From an alpha proteobacterium BAL199 (GTDB taxonomy: Bacteria > Pseudomonadota > Alphaproteobacteria > Thalassobaculales > Thalassobaculaceae), in the NCBI GenBank assembly GCA_000171835.1, contig ABHC01000016.1, forward strand, positions 62,001 to 126,000: DNA of 64,000 bases. The letters are read 5' to 3'. Numbering within the stretch: position 1 is the stretch's first letter; each line of letters begins with the position of its first letter. The notes below the pieces were generated by a model. That model was given only the letters and a program-made list of their open reading frames with translations, ran no database searches and was not told the origin of the DNA. A program made the translations under genes and the position numbers. Of the stretch, positions 29,922-37,953 are shown in pieces.

Positions 29922-31136
29922 TCAACCGACCGCCGCGAGCCACACAATCGAGACCGCCACGGAAAGCAGCGTCATCGGTACGCCGCACCGCGCGTGCTCC
30001 ATGAACCCCAGTCGCACACCCACCGACGCGGCGCGCTCGACCACGATCAGGTTGGCAAGGCTGCCGACCAGCAGCAGGTTGCCGGCCAGGGTCGAGAGCA
30101 ACGCCAGGGCCTGCAGCGTCGCCCGCGGCAGGTCCGGCAGCAGCGCCAGCACCAGCACCACCGCCGGTACGTTTCCGATGGTGTTGCTCGCCGCCAGCGT
30201 CAGCGGGGCCAGCACCGACAGGCGGGTCGGATCGCCGCCAGCGGCCTGCAGTTCCGCGATCCCCTGGCCCACAATCGGCAAGGCTGCGACCGCATCGGTG
30301 ATCACGAACAGGCCGACGAACAGCAGCAACAACGGCCAGTCGACATGCGCCAGCATCTCCCGCGTGGTGCGTCGCCGGGTGACCAGCAACGCACCGGCCA
30401 CGACCAGCACCCCGGTCGCCTGCGGGACCGGCAGCGCGAAGCAAGCCAGCAGCGCCACCGTCGCGATCACCCCCTTGGCAATGCCAACGCGATCGACTGC
30501 CGGAGGCGCTCGATCCGGGGTCTGACCAGGGTCGGACAGCGCCCGGCGCCAGATTAACGCCACGGTGGCGTAGACGATTACCAGCGCCGCGACGGCCGGC
30601 GGCCCACAGACCGCCAGGAACGACCAGAACTCGATCCCGCCGGTCTGTCCGATCAGGATGTTCTGCGGGTTGCCGATGATCGTCGCCGCCGATCCGGCAT
30701 TGGCCGCCCCGGCAAGCGCGATCAGATACGGCCGCGGATCGAGACCGCGAGCCGCGATGCCGGCACACAGCAGCGGCGTCATCGCGAACACCACCACATC
30801 GTTCGCCAGCACCGACGAAAGCCCGCCGGCGATGATCACCGTCAACGCCAGCAACCGATGCGGCGACGCATTTCCGTGGGCGATGGCGTGGGCGCACAAA
30901 TCGTAGAAGCCGCTGACATAGAACTGCGCCGACAGCACCATCAGGCCGAACAGCACCACCAGTGTCGGCACGTTGACGGCGGACGCGACCCCAGCCTCGT
31001 CGACGGCACCGGCCGCGAACAGCACCAGCGCGCCCAGCAACGCGAAACCGGTGCGGTCGATCCCCAGGCCCGGCACCCGGCCAAGCGCCAGACCGGCGTA
31101 GACGACGACGAAAACGGCCAGGACCAACGCGGTCAT
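29922..31136 (-). CDS. SLC13/ArsB-NhaD-type permease
   Basis: 404-residue inner-membrane protein with about eleven hydrophobic spans. The ion-transporter signature LAGAANAGSAATIIGNPQN and its inverted-repeat counterpart (LAASNTIGNVPAV) identify the IT superfamily of anion and sodium/proton permeases. A GGAGCC site lies 6 bases before the start. It begins 16 bp after the FAD oxidoreductase gene, so it probably imports the substrate of that oxidase or an anion produced from it. The actual substrate is not determinable. Confidence 0.85.
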   Translation of the reverse strand: MTALVLAVFVVVYAGLALGRVPGLGIDRTGFALLGALVLFAAGAVDEAGVASAVNVPTLVVLFGLMVLSAQFYVSGFYDLCAHAIAHGNASPHRLLALTVIIAGGLSSVLANDVVVFAMTPLLCAGIAARGLDPRPYLIALAGAANAGSAATIIGNPQNILIGQTGGIEFWSFLAVCGPPAVAALVIVYATVALIWRRALSDPGQTPDRAPPAVDRVGIAKGVIATVALLACFALPVPQATGVLVVAGALLVTRRRTTREMLAHVDWPLLLLFVGLFVITDAVAALPIVGQGIAELQAAGGDPTRLSVLAPLTLAASNTIGNVPAVVLVLALLPDLPRATLQALALLSTLAGNLLLVGSLANLIVVERAASVGVRLGFMEHARCGVPMTLLSVAVSIVWLAAVG

Positions 31137-31152
31137 GGCCGGCTCCGAGAGT

Positions 31153-32571
31153 TCACGCCGCGGTCTCTTCGCTCAAGGAAGCCAATTCATCCACCGTAAC
31201 CGGCTTGATCGGCGCCCGGATACGGTAGTAGCCGGTCTGCGCTGGCGTCTTGCCTTGGACGCGGGCGATCATCTCGGTCACAGTCAACCCGCACAGCCGG
31301 CCCTGGCAGGGCCCCATGCCGCAGCGCAGATAAGCCTTGGCCTGATTCGGGCCAGCGGCATGACCGGCGACCGAACGAAGTTGCGCGGCGGTGACCTCCT
31401 CGCAGCGGCAGACGATGGCATCGTCGTCCGGTGCCGCAATCCAGTCCGGTGCCGGGTACAGCGCATCGAGCAGCCGCCGCAACGCCCGCTCGCCGAGCCG
31501 CCGCATCTGCCATCGGGTCGCCCAGAACTCCAGGGCACTCTCATTCAGCCGTTCCAGCCGGTGGGCCACCGCCAGCGCCGCCAACCGTCCCGACCCTTCG
31601 GCCGCCCGTGCACCGAGGATTCCACCGCCATCGCCGGCGACGAACACACCTGCCGCCGTGGTCTCGCCCCAGGGATCGGTCACCGGGTGGAAGCAGCGCT
31701 GTGCCTCGTGCCAACGGTGCTCCGCACCGACGAGCCGGGTCAGTTGCGGGTTCGGAACCACGCCTTCGTGCAGGGCCAGTACGTCGCATTCAACCCGCTC
31801 GTCGGCACCCGACGACGTGCGAAACCGTACCGCCGTCACCGATCCGTCGGGTCCCGCTTCCGCCCGCAACCCGCTGACGTTCTGCCATACCGGTATGCCC
31901 GAGCGGTCGCGCGCGCGCAGCAGCGTCAGGCCTTTGCGCAGCGTATCCGGAGCTCCGACCGCAGCGAGCGGCAGGTGGGCCATCGCGGCCGTCAGCCGGC
32001 CCGGCGGCGTGGTGTCGAGGATCGCCGCCACCGGGATGCGCGCCGCGCGCAGCTGCTCGGCCAGCAGCAATGGCAACGGGCCGGAACCGGCGATCACCAA
32101 CCGTCCCGTCGGATAGATCGCCGCCTGCTTGAGCGACACCTGGATGGCGCCGACGGTGGTCACGCCGGGCAGGGTCCAGCCGGGTATCGGAACCGGCCTC
32201 TCCATCGCGCCGGTCGCGATCAGCACGGCATGGGCTGACACTCGCTGCGCGCGTCCGTCCTGCGACCAGATCACTTCGCGCGTCCCGTCCTTCGCCGCCG
32301 GGCCGATCTGCCAGACCGTAGCACCCTGCCGACGGTCGATCCCGCTGGCTGCATCCACCAGCGTGGCGCCGTGGGCGTAGTCGGCGCCCAGGAAACTAAC
32401 GTCGGCCGGCCGCCGCTCCGCCACCCGGGCGACCGAGCGGTAGATCTGGCCCCCGGGCTCCGGCTGTTCGTCCAGCATCAGGACATCGAGTTCATGGTCA
32501 TGCGCCTCGGCGGCTGCGGCCAGTCCGGCCGGTCCTGCGCCGACGATCACCAAATCGCGGACCGCGCTCAT
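31153..32571 (-). CDS. FAD-dependent oxidoreductase with BFD-like [2Fe-2S] domain (opine oxidase/HcnB-like)
   Basis: 472 residues. The N-terminal dinucleotide fold has GAGPAGLAAAAEA and a second FAD/NAD motif near GSGPLPLLLAEQL. The C-terminal 90 residues hold a BFD-type cluster domain with cysteines in VCRCEEV and CGMGPCQGRLCG. This is the architecture of the alpha subunit of opine/octopine oxidases, hydrogen cyanide synthase HcnB and D-hydroxyproline dehydrogenase. Its start overlaps the ferredoxin-subunit stop (ATGA). A beta subunit of the matching type lies at 34660-35778, separated by two genes on the other strand. Confidence 0.88.
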   Translation of the reverse strand: MSAVRDLVIVGAGPAGLAAAAEAHDHELDVLMLDEQPEPGGQIYRSVARVAERRPADVSFLGADYAHGATLVDAASGIDRRQGATVWQIGPAAKDGTREVIWSQDGRAQRVSAHAVLIATGAMERPVPIPGWTLPGVTTVGAIQVSLKQAAIYPTGRLVIAGSGPLPLLLAEQLRAARIPVAAILDTTPPGRLTAAMAHLPLAAVGAPDTLRKGLTLLRARDRSGIPVWQNVSGLRAEAGPDGSVTAVRFRTSSGADERVECDVLALHEGVVPNPQLTRLVGAEHRWHEAQRCFHPVTDPWGETTAAGVFVAGDGGGILGARAAEGSGRLAALAVAHRLERLNESALEFWATRWQMRRLGERALRRLLDALYPAPDWIAAPDDDAIVCRCEEVTAAQLRSVAGHAAGPNQAKAYLRCGMGPCQGRLCGLTVTEMIARVQGKTPAQTGYYRIRAPIKPVTVDELASLSEETAA

Positions 32572-32882
32572 GGCGCATCCTCCAAGACTACCGCCGGTCC
32601 CGCTTGACGGCGCACCGACATGCCTTCGGTCACGGCGACCAGGCAGCCTTGACGGTTGGGAATGCCGTCGACCTCCACCAGGCATTCAAAGCACACGCCC
32701 ATCATGCAATAGGCGCCGCGGGCCGACCCGCTGACCGCGGTGGTGCGGGTGGCTCCGGCGCTCGCCGCCAGCAGGGCAGTGGCGACGGTGTCGCCCTCCT
32801 GGGCCTCGATCGGCTCCCCTTCGAACTGGAACACGATCCGGCGCGATCGGCCGGGGTTGGGCAGGCGGGCGAAGCGCATCAT
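32568..32882 (-). CDS. Small (2Fe-2S)-binding subunit, HcnA/OoxA-like
   Basis: 104 residues with a plant-type ferredoxin fold: cysteines in GAYCMMGVCFECLVEVDG plus a fourth in RQGCLVAV. This matches the gamma subunit of opine oxidase, hydrogen cyanide synthase and related dehydrogenases. The start at 32882 makes a 4-bp overlap with the regulator stop, and its own stop overlaps the next gene by 4 bp. The tight chain shows that these three genes are translated as one unit. Confidence 0.87.
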   Translation of the reverse strand: MMRFARLPNPGRSRRIVFQFEGEPIEAQEGDTVATALLAASAGATRTTAVSGSARGAYCMMGVCFECLVEVDGIPNRQGCLVAVTEGMSVRRQAGPAVVLEDAP

Positions 32883-33466
32883 GCGGGGGTCCAGGTGGCG
32901 GGTGGTTCGTGAACGGCCATGGTGAAGCGGACAAGGTCGGAAACCGCAAGGTAGGCGTGTCGACGGTCTCCGGCAAAGGTCATTCCGTCGCCGGCGGCAA
33001 GGTCGATCCGCTGGCCGTCGACCTCGATCGCCAACACGCCTTCGACCACATGCACGATCTCCCGCGTGCCCGCCGCGTGGGCCGCGCCATCGTAGCGCTC
33101 CCCGGCGTGCAGCACCCATTCCCACAGTTCCAGCATGTCGGGCCCACGGGTTCCGGCAAGCAGCCGCGCCGTGCCACCGTTGGGGCCGCTCCACAGAACA
33201 GGCACCTCGTCGGCGCGCACCACCCGCACGCCGGCACCGGAGTCCTCGGCCAGCAGATCGACCACCGCGACGCCAAGGGCCGAGGCCAGCCGACACAAAG
33301 TCGCGATGTTCGGGTTGGAGCGCGCCTGCTCGATCTGCACGACCACGCCTTTGCTGACCCCGGCGCGACGGGCCAACTGCTCGTAGGACAGCCGCTGCCC
33401 GTGCCGCAACAGGGCGACGTTGCGGGCAATCACGGCGGTCGTCGCGTCGGGTTCAGTGATCGCCAT
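32879..33466 (-). CDS. XRE-family regulator with C-terminal cupin
   Basis: 195 residues. The first 65 form a Cro/CI helix-turn-helix (LSYEQLARRAGVSKGVVVQIEQARSNPNIATLCRLA); the last 70 form a cupin with VVEGVLAIEVDGQRIDLAAGD. Such proteins sense a small molecule in the cupin and control neighbouring amino-acid or amine catabolism. It heads the oxidase operon and has a candidate operator at 33501-33513 in the divergent intergenic region. Confidence 0.88.
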   Translation of the reverse strand: MAITEPDATTAVIARNVALLRHGQRLSYEQLARRAGVSKGVVVQIEQARSNPNIATLCRLASALGVAVVDLLAEDSGAGVRVVRADEVPVLWSGPNGGTARLLAGTRGPDMLELWEWVLHAGERYDGAAHAAGTREIVHVVEGVLAIEVDGQRIDLAAGDGMTFAGDRRHAYLAVSDLVRFTMAVHEPPATWTPA

Positions 33467-33500
33467 CGGTCATTTCGTTGACACAGTCGGTGATTTTGAT

Positions 33501-33513
33501 ATGGATATTCCAT
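33501..33513. promoter_or_regulatory. Candidate operator of the XRE/cupin regulator
   Basis: The 13-base palindrome ATGGATATTCCAT (five-base arms, three-base centre) lies in the 72-bp gap between the divergent regulator and B3/4-domain genes. A TTGACA at 33478-33483 on the plus strand is 17 bases before it and could be the -35 box of the rightward promoter. Regulatory use is inferred from position. Confidence 0.45.
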
Positions 33514-33538
33514 CGGAACGATCGGTTAAAGAAGCATA

Positions 33539-34225
33539 ATGATGCCCGAGTTCAATCCCTCCGTCTCCCCCGCCGTGCGCACAACTCGACCGGACTTCCG
33601 CGCGGTCAGCGTGCGGGTGTTCGACGCCGTGAATCGCGTCGAGGAGCCGGAGGCGACGGCGATGCTGCGCGACGCGATCGACCGCATCGGCGACGGTCCG
33701 GCATGGGCCGACGCGCATCTGGCGTCCTGGGCCGAGGCCTATCGGGCGTTCGGCGCCAAGCCGAACCGCACGCCCTGCTCGGCCGAGGCTCTGCGCAAGC
33801 GGGTTCTGAAGCAAGGCGCACTGCCCGCCATCAATGCGGTGGTCGACGTCTACAACGCCCTCAGCCTGCGCTACGCCATCCCGGTCGGCGGCGAGGACCT
33901 GCGGGCCTACGCCGGATCGCCACGGCTGATCGTGGCCGATGGAACCGAGCCGTTCGAAACCTCGGCCAACGGCGAAGCGCTCGTGGAGAACGCCGATGCG
34001 GGCGAGGTGGTGTGGCGCGACGACGCCGGTGTCACCTGCCGGCGCTGGAACTGGCGCCAGGGTCCGCGCACCCGCCTGTCCGAGAACAGCCGCGACATGT
34101 GGTTCGTGTTCGAACGCCTCGACCCGATGCCGATGGAGGCGGCGGAGGAAGCGGCCCAGACCCTGGTGGCCTATCTGCGCCGCTTGGCGCCGGACCTGCG
34201 CGCGGATGTGACCACGCTCGATTAG
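33539..34225 (+). CDS. Stand-alone B3/B4 domain protein
   Basis: 228 residues resembling the B3/B4 (editing) domain of the phenylalanyl-tRNA synthetase beta chain: ALPAINAVVDVYNALSLRYAIPVGGEDL and CRRWNWRQGPRTRLSENSRDMWFVFE are characteristic. Free-standing B3/4 proteins may deacylate misacylated tRNA or bind amino acids; the role is not settled. It is divergent from the XRE/cupin gene and 89 bp upstream of the monooxygenase gene. Confidence 0.8.
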   Translation: MMPEFNPSVSPAVRTTRPDFRAVSVRVFDAVNRVEEPEATAMLRDAIDRIGDGPAWADAHLASWAEAYRAFGAKPNRTPCSAEALRKRVLKQGALPAINAVVDVYNALSLRYAIPVGGEDLRAYAGSPRLIVADGTEPFETSANGEALVENADAGEVVWRDDAGVTCRRWNWRQGPRTRLSENSRDMWFVFERLDPMPMEAAEEAAQTLVAYLRRLAPDLRADVTTLD

Positions 34226-34314
34226 GCGTCGTTCATTACCCACTGCGTAATTTCGCGGAACATCCGCGGTCGGCATCTTCGGATCATCACCAACGAACCT
34301 CGAGCGATGATCCG

Positions 34315-34644
34315 ATGACCGAACGTGCCTACACCGCCGACAACGTCACCTTCATCCTGACGCTGCACCTGAAACCCGGCTGCGAGGAGGAGTTCCTGGC
34401 CCTCCTTACCCCTGTGCTCGACGCCATGCGGGACGAACCGACCTTCATCAACGCCGCCCTGCACCGCGATCCCGAGGATCCGACGCGCTTCATGCTGTAC
34501 GAGACTTGGGCCGACCTGGACGATGTGGCCCAGGTGCAGATGCAGCGCTCCTACCGCTCCGCCTACTGGGAGCGGTTGCCGGAACTGCTGGCCAAGGATC
34601 GGCAGATCCAGGTGTGGAAGCCGCTGCGCGGCGACTTCGCGTGA
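34315..34644 (+). CDS. Antibiotic-biosynthesis-monooxygenase (ABM/quinol monooxygenase-like) family protein
   Basis: 109 residues of a ferredoxin-like ABM dimer fold: TFILTLHLKPGCEEEFLALL, then FMLYETWADLDDVAQVQMQRSYRSAYWERL. YgiN-like ABM proteins oxidise quinols or act on small aromatic or reactive compounds. The ATG at 34315 is the family-consistent start inside a much longer frame. It lies 15 bp before the end of the convergent oxidase gene and shares its strand with the B3/4 gene. Confidence 0.82.
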   Translation: MTERAYTADNVTFILTLHLKPGCEEEFLALLTPVLDAMRDEPTFINAALHRDPEDPTRFMLYETWADLDDVAQVQMQRSYRSAYWERLPELLAKDRQIQVWKPLRGDFA

Positions 34645-34659
34645 GCGGCAGTGGACTGC

Positions 34660-35778
34660 CTATGCCGCCGCGGTCGCCTTGAACCGCCCCGGCGAGAACG
34701 CCGCGAACGTCTCGTTGAACCCGTCACGCAGCAATGCCGGCGCCAGGTCCAGCGCATGGGCCGCCGCCAGGGTCACGCCGCTGTGGCACGTCACCACATA
34801 GGCACCCTGGCTGGTCTCAGACTCGGCGTAGATCGGGAAGCCGTCCGGCGACATGATGCGCAGGGCCGACCAACTGCGCACGATGCGCGCCCGGCCGATT
34901 GCCGGCAGAACCCGGCGCGCGCGTGCCGCCAGCCGGGCGACCGTCGCGAAATCCAGCGAGGTGTCATAGCCGACGTGGTCGGAACTGGCGCCGATCATGA
35001 CGGTGCCTTCCTCGGTCTGGCGCAGCCGGGTCAGCGGGTGCGACAGCAGCGGCCCCAGCCGCTCGGTGACCAGGATGTGCCCGCGGTCTGGCGCCGTCGG
35101 CACGTCGAGCCCCACCATCGGGCCAAGCCGGCCGTTGCCGAGCCCAGCGGCCAGCACGACCTTGCCGCCGTAAACCGTCCCGCGTTCTGTCACCACGTTG
35201 TAGCCGCTACCCGCCCGCTCGATCCGCTCGACCCGGTGGTTCAACCGGTAGTCGACCCGGTGGTGGGCCAGCCCGGCATGCAGGCCGCGCAACAGGTACA
35301 GCGGGTTCACATGGCCGTCGTGCGGGCAGTACGTCGCGCCAACCACCTCCGGTCCAAGCAGCGGTTCCAGCACGCGGGCCTCGCCGGCGTCGATGATCCG
35401 GGCGTCATTGGCGCCGACCCCCGGCTGGTTGTGCATCCGCCGGATCTCCAACTCCCCGGCGTCCATCTCTGTCTGGTCGAGGAACGGCTCCAGCCCGCCG
35501 GGCTGGCGCAGGCCGACGTCGACGCCCTCCTCCTCGGCGATGGCCGCGGCCAGTTCCGGCCATCGGGTGGCGCTGTTGCGGGTCCAGGCCGCGTATTCCG
35601 GCATGCCGTCGCCCTTGCCCTGGACCCAGACCAGTCCGAAGTTGCCGCGCGATGCCCGGATCGCGTCGTCGCCTTCGTCCAGCACCACGACCTTAGCCCC
35701 GGCACGACCCAGCCCCCAGGCGACAGCGGCGCCGACCAGCCCGCCGCCGATCACCACGACATCGGCGGGACCGGTCAC
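34660..35778 (-). CDS. D-amino-acid-oxidase-type FAD oxidoreductase (opine oxidase beta/HcnC-like)
   Basis: 372 residues. The FAD motif VVVIGGGLVGAAVAWGLGRAG is at the very N-terminus, and the DAO fold continues to RIMSPDGFPIYAE and a C-terminal THSGVTLAAA-like segment (VTCHSGVTLAAAHALDLAP). It matches the catalytic beta subunit of opine oxidase and hydrogen cyanide synthase, as well as sarcosine and glycine oxidases. The alpha and gamma-type subunits are encoded 2-3 kb to the left. Its ATG overlaps the stop of the ArsC-like gene by 4 bp, making it the third gene of an M14-ArsC-DAO operon. Confidence 0.85.
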   Translation of the reverse strand: MTGPADVVVIGGGLVGAAVAWGLGRAGAKVVVLDEGDDAIRASRGNFGLVWVQGKGDGMPEYAAWTRNSATRWPELAAAIAEEEGVDVGLRQPGGLEPFLDQTEMDAGELEIRRMHNQPGVGANDARIIDAGEARVLEPLLGPEVVGATYCPHDGHVNPLYLLRGLHAGLAHHRVDYRLNHRVERIERAGSGYNVVTERGTVYGGKVVLAAGLGNGRLGPMVGLDVPTAPDRGHILVTERLGPLLSHPLTRLRQTEEGTVMIGASSDHVGYDTSLDFATVARLAARARRVLPAIGRARIVRSWSALRIMSPDGFPIYAESETSQGAYVVTCHSGVTLAAAHALDLAPALLRDGFNETFAAFSPGRFKATAAA

Positions 35779-36131
35779 GTGAGCCCCTCCACCTTGGCCT
35801 GCTCGGCCTTGCCGAAGCCGACCACCGTGGTGCCGTCGGGCGCCACGAACACCGGCCGCTTGATCAGCGCCGGGTTGGCGGCAAGCAACTCGACCACGGT
35901 CTTCGAGTCTTCGGCCCTAGCCTTGGCGGCGTCGTCCAGCCCGCGCCAGGTGGTGCCGCGCCGGTTGATCAGCACGTCGGCGCCGACCGCGTCGAGCCAG
36001 GCCTGGATATCGCCGGGCGACAGACTGTCGGCGCGGACATCCTTGAAGCTGTGCAGGACGGACCGGTCGTCCAGCCAGGTTCGTGCCTTTTTGCAGGTGT
36101 CGCAGTTCTTCAAGCCCCAGACGGTAATCAC
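35775..36131 (-). CDS. ArsC/Spx-family (YffB-like) thioredoxin-fold protein
   Basis: 118 residues starting with GTG. The redox motif NCDTCKKAR is at residues 9-17, and RRGTTWRGLDD and LIKRPVFV match the ArsC-related YffB branch rather than true arsenate reductases. YffB proteins reduce disulfides with glutathione. The start overlaps the M14 peptidase stop by 4 bp (GTGA), and the stop overlaps the oxidase start by 4 bp. No arsenic genes are near. Confidence 0.86.
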   Translation of the reverse strand: MITVWGLKNCDTCKKARTWLDDRSVLHSFKDVRADSLSPGDIQAWLDAVGADVLINRRGTTWRGLDDAAKARAEDSKTVVELLAANPALIKRPVFVAPDGTTVVGFGKAEQAKVEGLT

Positions 36132-37258
36132 AGCCCGGCCTCCCAATCGTCGATCATCACCAGCATCGCCTCCAGGCAGTGACCGGCCAGTTTTGCGCTG
36201 CGCTGCGGCGACCAGCCAACCTCCGGCATCGGGTTGTTGGCGGTGTCCTTGAACGGCATCTCCAGAGTCATCGCCGCGCACCGGAAGGTGTTGGCGATGT
36301 GACCGGTGGAGGTCGTCAGGTTGCCCTGCCCCGGCGCCGGCTTCGGATAGCCGTGCTCGACCTGGAAGTCCGGAGTCAACCGCGACAGCTCGGTCTTGTA
36401 GCGCGCCAGCGGCGCCAGATGCGCCTCGGTGACGTCCGGCACGCCCTCGTATCCGGCAATGAAGTTGTACGGCAGCGCCTCGTCGCCGTGAGCGTCCAGG
36501 CACATGGCAACACCGGTCGCCTGCATGCGCTGCACCACGTGGAAGACCTCGGGGCTGCGCTCAAGGCTCGGCTCGCGCCATTCGCGGTTCAGGTTGGCGC
36601 CGCCGGCGTTGGTGCGCAGATGGCCGCGGAACACGCCGTCGGGGTTCATGTTCGGAACCACGTGCAGTGTCGCCTGCGCCATTAGGGCGCGGGACACCGG
36701 GTCGTAGGGATCGAGTAGCCGGTCGACCAGCCCTTCCATGAACCAGCCGCACATCGACTCGCCCGGATGCTGGCGGGCAATCACCCACAACGGCTTCGGC
36801 CCGGATCCAAAGGTCAGGAGATCGAGGTCTCGGCCGTCGAGCGTCGCCCCCAACCGCTCCGCCCTTGCCACGCCGCGCGCCTGGGCGCGCGCCATCAGAT
36901 CCTCGTGCCGCTCCAGGGAGTACGGTGCGAAGTAGGCGAACCAGACCACGTCGGCGCCGGGCGTGTGACGAATGGTCAGCGTGGTTCCGTCATACTCGGT
37001 CTCCACCCGGCCCCAGTGCTGGCGGTCGGTCGAGGCGACGGCGCGGTAATCCTCCCAGCCCTTCGGGTAGCTCGCGGCACCTGCGTTCTCGATCGCCAAG
37101 GTCAGCGGCACGCCCTTGGCACCGGACACCCGGAAATGGAACCACTGGAAGAAATCGGCGGCTCCGTCTTTGGCGATGCGCAGGCGGATGGCGTCGGCGC
37201 TGTCGGCGGCGACGATTTCGATGTTGCCGGAGTCAAACTGGCTGGAGATATGGATCAC
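36128..37258 (-). CDS. M14-family zinc carboxypeptidase (cytosolic/AGBL-like)
   Basis: 376 residues. An N-terminal beta-sandwich domain (about 1-110) precedes the M14 catalytic domain with zinc ligands His and Glu in RQHPGESMCGW, the NPDGV and GANLNREW segments, a third ligand in LDAHGDE and the catalytic Glu in MTLEMPFKD. This is the cytosolic carboxypeptidase-like layout of M14D proteins, which remove C-terminal residues from peptides or glutamylated proteins. No signal peptide is seen. It is the first gene of the three-gene operon. Confidence 0.87.
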   Translation of the reverse strand: MIHISSQFDSGNIEIVAADSADAIRLRIAKDGAADFFQWFHFRVSGAKGVPLTLAIENAGAASYPKGWEDYRAVASTDRQHWGRVETEYDGTTLTIRHTPGADVVWFAYFAPYSLERHEDLMARAQARGVARAERLGATLDGRDLDLLTFGSGPKPLWVIARQHPGESMCGWFMEGLVDRLLDPYDPVSRALMAQATLHVVPNMNPDGVFRGHLRTNAGGANLNREWREPSLERSPEVFHVVQRMQATGVAMCLDAHGDEALPYNFIAGYEGVPDVTEAHLAPLARYKTELSRLTPDFQVEHGYPKPAPGQGNLTTSTGHIANTFRCAAMTLEMPFKDTANNPMPEVGWSPQRSAKLAGHCLEAMLVMIDDWEAGL

Positions 37259-37348
37259 GACGGCTCCTCAGGCGACGGAGCGCAGACGGTAATCGCTCGG
37301 CACTCGGCTGAAAAGCCGGTGCGGCCATGCGACCGAACGCCTACCGGG

Positions 37349-37377
37349 TTGGCACGGGTCGATCGGAGTCTGATATA
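37349..37377 (+). promoter_or_regulatory. Candidate promoter of zur-cobW
   Basis: TTGGCA at 37349-37354, a 17-base spacer and GATATA at 37372-37377, placed 28 bp before the zur start. Four or five bases of each box fit the sigma-70 consensus. I see no clear Zur operator in it. Confidence 0.4.
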
Positions 37378-37404
37378 CGGGGTGATCATCCGACGGAGAA
37401 GCCC

Positions 37405-37953
37405 GTGGCCGACGCTGAACGCTTTACCGGACATGAGCACGACCACGCCCATTGCGTGGCCGATGCGCTGTCGGCGGCCGACATCGTGTGCAGCCAACGC
37501 GGCACCCGGTTGACCGAGTTGCGCCGTCAGGTTCTGACCCTGATCTGGGAGAGCCATGCTCCGATCGGCGCCTACGAACTCATCGACAAGCTGTCCCGCG
37601 CCCGCGAAGCCGATGGTGAGGGTGGCCGGGTGGCGCCGCCGACCGTCTATCGCGCGCTCGACTTCCTGATCGAACAGGGGCTGGTCCATCGCATCGAGAG
37701 CCGCAACGCCTTTGTCGGCTGCGCCCAGCCGGAGCATCCGCATCGCGGCTATTTCCTGATCTGCGAGGGCTGCGGCACCGCCCACGAACTGGAGGGCGGC
37801 GCCCTCGACGCCAACCTGAAGGCTCGCGCCCGCGACCTCGACTTCGACATCCGCCGCATCACCATCGAGGTGGCCGGCCGCTGCCCCGGCTGCCGCAAAC
37901 CGGGCGGACGCGCCGCCAGCACGACCCATTCCCACGCCGGAGACCACGCATGA
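37405..37953 (+). CDS. zur: Zur-type Fur-family zinc-responsive repressor
   Basis: 182 residues from a GTG with GGAGA seven bases upstream. The winged helix (LTELRRQVLTLIWESHAPIGAYELIDKL...PPTVYRALDFLIEQGLVHRIES) is followed by a Fur dimerisation domain. Metal ligands include the histidines in HPHRGYF and the cysteine pairs in CEGCG and CPGC. The N-terminal HEHDHAHC and the C-terminal HSHAGDH add metal-binding residues. The next gene, overlapping by 4 bp, is a His-rich COG0523 GTPase, which supports Zur rather than Fur. Confidence 0.9.
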   Translation: MADAERFTGHEHDHAHCVADALSAADIVCSQRGTRLTELRRQVLTLIWESHAPIGAYELIDKLSRAREADGEGGRVAPPTVYRALDFLIEQGLVHRIESRNAFVGCAQPEHPHRGYFLICEGCGTAHELEGGALDANLKARARDLDFDIRRITIEVAGRCPGCRKPGGRAASTTHSHAGDHA

